64,000 bases of DNA from the NCBI RefSeq assembly GCF_016741935.1, contig NZ_JAERRG010000001.1, forward strand, positions 124,001 to 188,000, read 5' to 3'. Shown here in pieces: positions 8,802-15,454 of this stretch; position 1 is the stretch's first letter; each line of letters opens with the position of its first letter. The stretch comes from Streptomyces endocoffeicus (GTDB lineage: Bacteria; Actinomycetota; Actinomycetes; Streptomycetales; Streptomycetaceae). A program made the translations under genes and the position numbers. Below the pieces are notes generated by a model. It worked only from the letters and a program-made list of their open reading frames with translations, made no database searches and was not told the DNA's origin.

Positions 8802-9689
8802 CTATCCCTCCAGCGCGGCCAGCGCCTCGTCGTCGAGGATGACGTCGCCGGCTGCGAGATTCTCCTCGAGGTGGTCGATGCCGCGGGTGCCGGGGATGAG
8901 AAGCGTCCGCGGCCCCCGGGCGAGCACCCATGCCAGCCCGACCTGGGACGGGGTCGCGCCCAGCCGCGTCGCCACCTCCCGCGCGGCAGGCTGATCGGCG
9001 ACCTTCGGCAGCTCCGGGAACCCCGACCCGAGCGGGAAGTACGGCGCCCAGGCGATGCCGTGCTCGCGGCAGAGGTCGAGCACGGGCTCGGACGAACGGT
9101 CCACGAGGCTGTAGGCGTTCTGCACGCAGACGACACCGGCCGGCAGGGCGTGCCGCAGCTGGTCGGCGTCGACGTGGCTGAGGCCGATTCCACCGATCAG
9201 TCCGGCGTCGCGCAGGGCGATCAGCTCGGCGAGCTGGTCGTCGAAGTCGACTCGCTGATCGGCGGGGATTCCTGGCGTCCGGTACATCGGGTAGATGTTG
9301 ACCACGTCGAGGCGCTCGGCGCCCAGCGTGCGCAGGTTCGCCGTCAGCTCGGAGCGCAGTTCGGCGGGCTTTTGCGCCGGACGCAGCCCGTACTGGCCGC
9401 CCGGGTCGCTGGTGGCACCGACCTTGCCGGCCAGCACCAGGTGCTCGGGGTAGGGATGCAGTGCGGCTCGGATGCGCGCGTTGACGCGGCCCGCTCCGTA
9501 GAACTCGGCGGTGTCGATGTGGTCGACGCCCAGCTCGACGGCCCGGCGCAGCACGGCGAGGGCGCGCTCGTCGTCACCGTGCTCGAGTTGCATCGCGCCG
9601 TAGCCGATGCGGGCGACGGGACGTCCGGCGAGAGACGTGAGCCCGCCGGGGTGTGGGCGTGCTCCCGAAGTGATGCGCGTGGTGGTCAT
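8802..9689 (-). CDS. Aldo/keto reductase
   Basis: 295 residues with the AKR signature: catalytic Asp and Tyr in DHIDTAEFYGAGRVN, Lys in LVLAGKVG, and the C-terminal NADPH-binding LLIPGTRGIDHLEENLAA. The fold is a TIM barrel reducing aldehydes or ketones with NADPH. ATG 9689 was chosen because GGGAG lies 7 nt upstream and an upstream alternative would cross the operator region. It is transcribed away from a TetR gene whose operator copies fill the 83-bp gap, so it is probably repressed by that regulator. Confidence 0.9.
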   Translation of the reverse strand: MTTTRITSGARPHPGGLTSLAGRPVARIGYGAMQLEHGDDERALAVLRRAVELGVDHIDTAEFYGAGRVNARIRAALHPYPEHLVLAGKVGATSDPGGQYGLRPAQKPAELRSELTANLRTLGAERLDVVNIYPMYRTPGIPADQRVDFDDQLAELIALRDAGLIGGIGLSHVDADQLRHALPAGVVCVQNAYSLVDRSSEPVLDLCREHGIAWAPYFPLGSGFPELPKVADQPAAREVATRLGATPSQVGLAWVLARGPRTLLIPGTRGIDHLEENLAAGDVILDDEALAALEG

Positions 9690-9726
9690 GGCGGGACTCC
9701 CGTGGAACGGTAGGCTCACGGTTAAG

Positions 9727-9768
9727 CGGAGGCTCCTCCGCAACGTAGCACAATCGGAGGTGCCTCCG
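9727..9768. promoter_or_regulatory. Two copies of a CGGAGGNNCCTCCG operator
   Basis: CGGAGGCTCCTCCG (9727-9740) and CGGAGGTGCCTCCG (9755-9768) are perfect-arm palindromes with centres 28 bp apart in the short gap between the divergent aldo/keto reductase and TetR genes. The second copy ends 4 bp before the TetR ATG and contains the only GGAGG near that start. Confidence 0.75.
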
Positions 9769-9772
9769 TTTC

Positions 9773-10351
9773 ATGGCTGCTGTCGACCGTGAACCACGCC
9801 TGCGGGCCGACGCCCAGCGCAACCGGGACCGCCTCCTCGAGGTGGCCCGCGCCGCCTTCACCGCCGGACAGACGCCGACCCTGGAGGCCGTCGCGCGCGA
9901 GGCCGGCGTCGGGATCGGCACGCTCTACCGGCACTATCCGACCCGGGAGGCACTGATCGAGGCGGTCTACCGCGCCGAGCGCGCGCAGCTGTGCTCCCGC
10001 GTGGAGCCGCTGCTCGCCGAGCACGAGCCCGTCACCGCACTGCGCACATGGATGGACGACTACGCCGACTTCATCGCCACCAAGCGCGGCATGGCCGAGA
10101 CACTCAAGGCGATCACCGCCGAGGGCACGGTTGCCTCCGCCCACGCACGAGCGAACATCAACGGCGCCGTCGGCACGCTGATCGCCGCCGGGGCGCGGGA
10201 GGGCACACTCCGGGCGGACGTGCGCCCCGACGACATCGTCAGCACCCTGGTAGGGATCTTCCTCGCGACCGACGACCGCGAGCAGGCCGGGCGGATGCTC
10301 GACCTGCTCGTCGACGGCCTGCGGGCCGGGACGTCGGCGAAGCGCGGCTGA
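9773..10351 (+). CDS. TetR-family transcriptional regulator
   Basis: 192 residues, normal TetR length. The DNA-binding domain has TLEAVAREAGVGIGTLYRHYPTREALIEAVY, shown here as three consecutive helices, followed by a helical ligand domain. ATG 9773 follows an operator copy by 4 bp. The nearest Shine-Dalgarno-like GGAGG is 12 nt away inside that operator, so the mRNA may be leaderless or weakly translated and repressor binding would block it directly. The likely targets are itself and the divergent aldo/keto reductase. Confidence 0.9.
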   Translation: MAAVDREPRLRADAQRNRDRLLEVARAAFTAGQTPTLEAVAREAGVGIGTLYRHYPTREALIEAVYRAERAQLCSRVEPLLAEHEPVTALRTWMDDYADFIATKRGMAETLKAITAEGTVASAHARANINGAVGTLIAAGAREGTLRADVRPDDIVSTLVGIFLATDDREQAGRMLDLLVDGLRAGTSAKRG

Positions 10352-10355
10352 CGGG

Positions 10356-10373
10356 GGCCGGGCCCGCCCGGCC
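10356..10373. terminator. GC-rich hairpin between convergent TetR and histidine kinase genes
   Basis: GGCCGGGC and GCCCGGCC form an 8-bp inverted repeat separated by CC. It lies just after the TetR stop and before the convergent kinase stop. No U-run follows, as is common for Streptomyces terminators. Confidence 0.35.
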
Positions 10374-10436
10374 GGCGGCTGAACCGCTGCCCCGCACCGC
10401 GGCCTGACCCGGCCATGGTCCTCTCGCGATGTCACG

Positions 10437-11915
10437 TCAGCCCGGATCGGGTGCCGTGGTGCGGCGGGGTAGCCGGGCCCGGAAGACGGTGGCGCCGGGG
10501 CTGCTGGTCAGCAGGACCGCGCCGCCGTGCGCCGCGGTGACGGCCCGGACGATCGCCAGACCCAGTCCGGTGCCGCCCGCGGTCCGCGCCCGCCCCGGGT
10601 CCGCGCGGGCGAACCGCTCGAACACCTCGTCCTGGAGCGACTCGGGAACCCCCGGCCCGTCGTCCGCCACGCTGAATTCCACCCAGTCCTCGCCGGCCGG
10701 TCTCAGCCGGACCGTGATCCGGGTGCCGGGCGGGGTGTGGGTACGGGCGTTGGTCAGCAGGTTGCCCACCACCTGCTGGAGCCGGTGCTCGTCGCCGAGC
10801 ACCGTCACCGGTTCCTCGGCCAGCTCCAGCGTCCAGTGATGGTCCGGCCCGGCGGCCCGTGCGTCGCCCGTCGCGTCCAGCACCAGCCGGGTCAGATCGA
10901 CCGACCGGCGGGCCAGCGGCCGTCCGGCGTCGAGCCGGGCGAGCAGCAGCAGATCGTCCACCAGCGTGGACATCCGTTCCGACTCGGCCTGGATCCGCTC
11001 CAGCGCGTGCCGCACCTCGTCCGGTACCGGGCCCGGATGGCGCAGCGCCAGCTCGGCGTGGCCGCGGACGGAGGCCACCGGGGTGCGCAGCTCATGGCTG
11101 GCGTCGGCGGCGAAGTGCCGTAGCCGTTCCTCGCTCGCCTGGCGACGGGCCAGCGCGTCCCCGACGTGGCCGAGCATGCGGTTGAGCGCCGTGCCCACCT
11201 GGCCGACCTCGGTACGCGGATCGGTGTCCGGCACCGGTGGCGGCATGGCCACCTCACCGCTGGCCAGCGGCAGCTCGGCCACCCCGGCGGCGGTCGTGGT
11301 CACCCGCCGCAGCGGCCGCAGCGACAGCCGTACCCACAGCGCCCCGGCCACCCCGGTGGCCAGCAGCGCGCTGCCGAACACCACGGTCTCCACGATCTCC
11401 AGCCGGTGCACGGTCTCCTCCACCGGACGCAGTGGCAGCCCGGTGACCAGGACATCCCCGTCGTCCCCGTGGACGGCGAGCACGCGGTAGCCGCCGAGCG
11501 CGGACAGACCCACGCTGTGCCCGTCGCCGTCCACCGGAAGCCCCGCCAGGACCCGCCGGTCGGCGCCGGTCAGCGGCACGGCGGCGTCCGTCTGGTCGCG
11601 CACCACCGCCGCGTCGGTCGTCGTACCGCGCAGCAGCCGGGCGCCGAAGGTGCGGTCCGACTGGCCACGGGTGTCGGGCGCGTTGTCGGCGTCGGGGTGC
11701 CGCTCACCGTGTTCCAGGCTGGCCGGGAACCGGCCTCCGGCCGCCGTCAGCTGCTGGTCCAGCCGGCGCACCAGAAATCCCTCCAGCGCGAACACCGTGG
11801 TCAGCCCCACCGCCAGACTCGCCACCGCCAGCAGCACCACCAGCCCGGCGGTCAGCCGGGCACGCAGCGTACGGGGCGGCCACCACGACAGCCACCCGGT
11901 GAGCGGCCGCGTCAT
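10437..11915 (-). CDS. Sensor histidine kinase (OmpR-partner type)
   Basis: 492 residues. Transmembrane helices at about 22-44 and 178-196 enclose an extracellular sensor of about 130 residues. HAMP region, then the H-box FAADASHELRTPVASV with phospho-accepting His 274, N-box NLLTNARTH, and G-boxes DDGPGVP and GGTGLGLAIV. The start ATG 11915 overlaps the response-regulator stop as ATGA, so the two are translated together. It faces a ferric-reductase-like operon across the regulator's promoter region and probably senses an extracytoplasmic cue controlling that operon. Confidence 0.93.
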   Translation of the reverse strand: MTRPLTGWLSWWPPRTLRARLTAGLVVLLAVASLAVGLTTVFALEGFLVRRLDQQLTAAGGRFPASLEHGERHPDADNAPDTRGQSDRTFGARLLRGTTTDAAVVRDQTDAAVPLTGADRRVLAGLPVDGDGHSVGLSALGGYRVLAVHGDDGDVLVTGLPLRPVEETVHRLEIVETVVFGSALLATGVAGALWVRLSLRPLRRVTTTAAGVAELPLASGEVAMPPPVPDTDPRTEVGQVGTALNRMLGHVGDALARRQASEERLRHFAADASHELRTPVASVRGHAELALRHPGPVPDEVRHALERIQAESERMSTLVDDLLLLARLDAGRPLARRSVDLTRLVLDATGDARAAGPDHHWTLELAEEPVTVLGDEHRLQQVVGNLLTNARTHTPPGTRITVRLRPAGEDWVEFSVADDGPGVPESLQDEVFERFARADPGRARTAGGTGLGLAIVRAVTAAHGGAVLLTSSPGATVFRARLPRRTTAPDPG

Positions 11916-12646
11916 GAAACCTCCGCCTTCAGGACGTAGCCGACCCCGCGCACGGTGTGGATCAGCGGCGCCCGCCCCGCGTCGATCTTCTTGCGCAGAT
12001 AGCTGATGTACAGCTCGACCACATGGGCCTGGCCGCCGAAGTCGTAGCTCCACACCCGGTCCAGGATCTGTGCCTTGGACAGCACCCGGCGGGGGTTGCG
12101 CATCAGGAACCGCAGCAGCTCGAACTCGGTGCGGGACAGCTCCACGGCCACACCCCCGCGGGTCACCTCCCGCGCCTGCTCGTCCATCACCAGATCGGCG
12201 ACCACCAGCCGGTCGTCGCCCGGCTCCCGCGCCATCCCGGCCCGGCGCAGCAGCCCGCGCAGCCGGGCCAGCACCTCCTCCAGGCTGAACGGCTTGGTCA
12301 CATAGTCGTCGCCGCCCGCCGTGATGCCCGCGATCCGGTCCTCCACCGCGTCGCGCGCGGTCAGGAACAGCACGCACACATCCGGCAGCTCCGCCCGCAT
12401 CGCGCGCAGCACCGCGAGCCCGTCGGTGTCCGGCAGCATCCAGTCGAGCACCACCGCGTCCGGCCGGAACGCCCGCGCGGCGTCCAGCGCGGACCCGCCA
12501 TCGGCGGCGGTACGGACCTCCCAGCCCTCGTAGCGCAGCGCCCCCGACAGCACCTCGGTCAGATCGGGCTCGTCGTCGATGACGAGGACGCGGACCCTGG
12601 CGCCGTCGGGGCGCAGCAGAAAGCGGCCGGTGGAGTGCGTTTCCAT
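11912..12646 (-). CDS. OmpR-family response regulator
   Basis: 244 residues. Receiver domain with acidic pocket VIDDEPD, phospho-accepting Asp 68 in VVLDWMLPDTDG, and the conserved Lys in DYVTKPF. C-terminal winged-helix OmpR effector domain includes LSRTEFELLRFLMRNP and VELYISYLRKKI. It is the first gene of the two-component operon. A period-11 direct repeat 46-65 bp upstream of its start is a likely binding site, placing control over both this operon and the divergent redox operon. Confidence 0.94.
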   Translation of the reverse strand: METHSTGRFLLRPDGARVRVLVIDDEPDLTEVLSGALRYEGWEVRTAADGGSALDAARAFRPDAVVLDWMLPDTDGLAVLRAMRAELPDVCVLFLTARDAVEDRIAGITAGGDDYVTKPFSLEEVLARLRGLLRRAGMAREPGDDRLVVADLVMDEQAREVTRGGVAVELSRTEFELLRFLMRNPRRVLSKAQILDRVWSYDFGGQAHVVELYISYLRKKIDAGRAPLIHTVRGVGYVLKAEVS

Positions 12647-12691
12647 GATGAATCCAGCATCCCTCGCGGTGCGCGGTGCCGAGGCCCGCCC

Positions 12692-12711
12692 TTCCTCTGA
12701 GTTTCCTCTGA
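12692..12711. promoter_or_regulatory. Direct repeat TTCCTCTGA, 11-bp period (OmpR-type site)
   Basis: TTCCTCTGA occurs at 12692-12700 and 12703-12711, one helical turn apart as OmpR-family dimers require. A TAGGGT -10-like hexamer at 12737-12742 reads toward the flavocytochrome gene, placing the repeats near -47 and suggesting activation. Confidence 0.6.
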
Positions 12712-12794
12712 ATCCGAACGCGTCCGCCCGGGTTCATAGGGTCCTCAGAGCTTCGCCGGTGACGCTGACCGGGCACGTCGCCGAGAGGACTCCC

Positions 12795-14159
12795 ATGACC
12801 AGCACGACGCCACCGGCCCCGGCCAGGACCCGCCCGCCCCGGTCGGCACCGCGCCCGCCCAGCCCGGTCCCGGTGCTCGCGCACCTGATGATCTGGGGCG
12901 GGGCCGCCGCCGTCCTGGCGCTGTGGTGGAACGACACCTCCTCGGTCGTCGGCGCCGCCGGCTGGCTGACCGGTGCGGGACGGATCACCGGACTGCTCGC
13001 CGGTTACGCCTGCGCGATCCTCCTGCTGCTGATGGCGCGCGTACCGCTGCTGGACCGCGCCATCGGCACCGACCGGCTGGCCCGCTGGCACGCCCTGGGC
13101 GGCCGTTACACGATCTCGCTGGCCTGTGCCCATGTCCTGCTGATCATCTGGGGGTACTCGCTGGAGTCGCACACCGGCGTGGTGGACCAGACCGCCACCC
13201 TGGTCCTCCACTACCCGGATCTGCTCAAGGGGTCGATCGGGTTTCTGCTGTTTCTCGTCACCGCGGTGGTGTCCGCGCGCGCCGTGCGCCGTCGCATCTC
13301 CTACGAGGCCTGGCACCTGCTGCACTTCGCGACCTATCTCGCGGTCTTCCTGGCCTTCGGGCACCAGCTCTCGGACGGGGCCGACTTCACCGGAAACCGA
13401 CCCGCTCAGGTGGTCTGGTACGCCCTCTATATCGCGGTGGCGGCGCTGCTGGCCTGGTACCGGTTCGCGGTTCCGGTGCGCCGGGCGCTGCGCCACCGGC
13501 TGTACGTCACCGAGGTCCGGCCCGAGGCCCCGGGCGTCGTATCGGTGTATCTGTCGGGCAGCAGGCTGGAGCAGCTGCGCGCGGAGCCCGGCCAGTTCTT
13601 CCGGTGGCGGTTTCTGACCCGCGGCCTGTGGTGGGCCGCCAATCCGTACTCCCTCTCGGCCGCGCCGCACCCCGCCTATCTGCGGATCACGGTCAAGGCG
13701 TCCGGTGGCCACAGCGCGGCCCTGGCCCATCTCCGGCCCGGCACCCGGGTACTCGCCGAAGGGCCGTACGGGGCTTTCACCGCGCGCCGCCGCCGCGCCC
13801 GCAAGACCCTCCTGCTGGGCGGCGGCGTGGGAATCACCCCGCTGCGGACCCTCTTCGAGACGCTGCCGGGCGAGGTGGTCCTCGTCTACCGGGCCCGGCG
13901 CCCCGAGGACCTGGCGCTCCGCGCCGAGCTGGACGGCGTGGCCGCCGCGCGCGGGGCGGCCGTCCATTACGTCGTGGACGAGCCCGCCGCCTACTCCTCA
14001 CCACTGACTCCGGAGGCGCTGCGCGGTCTGGTGCCCGACCTCGCCGAGCGCGACGTCTACCTGTGCGGGCCGCCCGGGATGACCGAGGCCGCGGCCGCGG
14101 CTCTGCGCGGGGCCGGGGTGCCACGCGGCCGTATCCACCACGAGTCGTTCGCGCTCTGA
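12795..14159 (+). CDS. Ferric-reductase-like transmembrane flavocytochrome
   Basis: 454 residues. About six transmembrane helices occupy residues 25-225, with haem-ligand His candidates in RWHALGGRYT, CAHVLLIIWG, AWHLLHFATY and FGHQLSDG. Next are a FAD-binding barrel (PGQFFRWRF, NPYSLSAAP) and an NAD(P) domain (LLLGGGVGITPLRTLFE, VYLCGPPGM). It should move electrons from cytosolic NAD(P)H across the membrane. ATG 12795 has GAGAGGA upstream; the frame is open further back with no supporting start. It is followed by genes for a secreted FMN protein and the flavin transferase ApbE, so the FMN protein is the likely electron acceptor. Confidence 0.88.
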   Translation: MTSTTPPAPARTRPPRSAPRPPSPVPVLAHLMIWGGAAAVLALWWNDTSSVVGAAGWLTGAGRITGLLAGYACAILLLLMARVPLLDRAIGTDRLARWHALGGRYTISLACAHVLLIIWGYSLESHTGVVDQTATLVLHYPDLLKGSIGFLLFLVTAVVSARAVRRRISYEAWHLLHFATYLAVFLAFGHQLSDGADFTGNRPAQVVWYALYIAVAALLAWYRFAVPVRRALRHRLYVTEVRPEAPGVVSVYLSGSRLEQLRAEPGQFFRWRFLTRGLWWAANPYSLSAAPHPAYLRITVKASGGHSAALAHLRPGTRVLAEGPYGAFTARRRRARKTLLLGGGVGITPLRTLFETLPGEVVLVYRARRPEDLALRAELDGVAAARGAAVHYVVDEPAAYSSPLTPEALRGLVPDLAERDVYLCGPPGMTEAAAAALRGAGVPRGRIHHESFAL

Positions 14160-14196
14160 ACCGCGCTCCACCTCCCCGACGAACAGGAGTCAGACC

Positions 14197-14649
14197 GTGC
14201 GCAAGGCCGCCGTGACCGCCGTATCCACCGTGGCGGGAGTGATCCTGCTGCTCTCGCTCAAACCGCACCAGAACCCGGCCCCGGACATGGCGGCGTCGCC
14301 ACCCTCCTCCGGGGCACCGGGAGCGTCGTCGTCCCCCGCGCCGACCGGGCACCGGCCTTCGAACGGCGGCGCCTCCGGCACGTACACCGGCAGCGTGATG
14401 AATACCTCGTACGGACCGGTCCAGGTGGCCGTCACGCTCTCCAACGGCAGGATCACCGCCGTCAAGGCGCTCCGGACTCCGTCCGACCGCCCCCGCTCCC
14501 AGCAGATCGCCGCGGACGCCGTGCCCCGGCTGACGCAGGAGGCGCTGAGCGCCCAGAGCGCGCACATCGACGCGGTCTCCGGTGCCACGTACACCAGCGA
14601 GGGGTACACCCGGTCCCTGCAGAGCGCACTGGACAAGGCCGGTGTCTGA
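14197..14649 (+). CDS. Exported FMN-binding domain protein
   Basis: 150 residues. Residues 5-22 form a membrane anchor or uncleaved signal, a Ser/Pro/Ala-rich linker spans about 25-60, and an FMN_bind domain fills the rest. The SGAT motif (Thr 131) in IDAVSGATYTS is the site where ApbE attaches FMN covalently in NqrC/RnfG-type proteins. GTG 14197 has AGGAG upstream. The adjacent ApbE gene almost certainly modifies it, and the upstream flavocytochrome probably reduces it, giving a small extracytoplasmic electron-transfer chain. Confidence 0.87.
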   Translation: MRKAAVTAVSTVAGVILLLSLKPHQNPAPDMAASPPSSGAPGASSSPAPTGHRPSNGGASGTYTGSVMNTSYGPVQVAVTLSNGRITAVKALRTPSDRPRSQQIAADAVPRLTQEALSAQSAHIDAVSGATYTSEGYTRSLQSALDKAGV

Positions 14650-14650
14650 G

Positions 14651-15424
14651 GTGTCCGCCCCCGCGCGCGGGCTACGCCACGTCGAGCACGCCATGGGCAC
14701 GGTGTTCTCCTTCGACCTCCGCGACCCGGCCACCCCACCCGTCCGCCGGGCCCTGAAGGAGGCCGTGGCCTGGTTGCACCACGTGGACGCGGTCTTCTCG
14801 ACCTACCGCCCCGGCAGCGCGATCAGCCGCCTGGGCCGTGGCGAGCCGGTACCGGAGCGGTACGGGCCGGACGTGGCCGAGGTGATGGAGCTGTGCGAGG
14901 AGGCGGCGCACACCACCGGCGGCTGGTTCAGCCATACCCCCGGCGGTCGGCTCGACCCATCCGGACTGGTCAAGGGCTGGGCGATGGAGCGGGTCTCGCG
15001 GCTGCTGTACGCGGCGGGCGCCCACAACACCTGCGTCAACGGCGGCGGCGACATCCAGCTGCGCGGCGAGGCCGCCCCCGGCAAGCCCTGGCGGATCGGC
15101 ATCGCCCACCCCGCCCGCCCCGGGGAGCTGGCCGCCGTGGTCACCGGTCGCGATCTGGCCGTCGCCACCTCGGGGACGGCCGAGCGCGGACCGCACATCC
15201 TGGACCCGCACACCGGCGAGCCCGCCACCACCCTGGCCTCCCTCACCCTGACCGGCCACGACCTCACCCGGACCGACGCCTACGCCACGGCCGCGTTCGC
15301 CATGGGCGCCGGGGCCCGTGACTGGGTCGAGGCGCTGGACGGCCACGAGGGGCTGGGGATCACCGCGGCGGGCGAGATCTGGCGCACCCCGGGCTTTCCC
15401 GGGGCCAACGGGGCAGGCCCCTGA
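14651..15424 (+). CDS. apbE: FAD:protein FMN transferase (ApbE)
   Basis: 257 residues, short of the usual 300-350 but containing the core: MGTVFSFDL at the N-terminus, the HHVDAVFSTYRPGSAISRL segment, DPSGLVKGWAME, and the flavin-site NGGGDIQLRG. It transfers FMN from FAD to a Thr in a (D/S)GA(T/S) motif, present in the preceding gene product. GTG 14651 was chosen; GTG 14642, overlapping the preceding stop, is equally possible. The ORF lacks an obvious lipoprotein signal, so it may act in the cytoplasm or be exported with its target. Confidence 0.88.
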   Translation: MSAPARGLRHVEHAMGTVFSFDLRDPATPPVRRALKEAVAWLHHVDAVFSTYRPGSAISRLGRGEPVPERYGPDVAEVMELCEEAAHTTGGWFSHTPGGRLDPSGLVKGWAMERVSRLLYAAGAHNTCVNGGGDIQLRGEAAPGKPWRIGIAHPARPGELAAVVTGRDLAVATSGTAERGPHILDPHTGEPATTLASLTLTGHDLTRTDAYATAAFAMGAGARDWVEALDGHEGLGITAAGEIWRTPGFPGANGAGP

Positions 15425-15438
15425 GCCCGCTCCACCAC

Positions 15439-15453
15439 CCGGCCGTCGGCCGG
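15439..15453. terminator. Hairpin between convergent apbE and P-type ATPase genes
   Basis: CCGGCCG-T-CGGCCGG is a perfect inverted repeat lying in the 30-bp gap between two convergent stops. It could serve both strands. Confidence 0.4.
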
Positions 15454-15454
15454 T

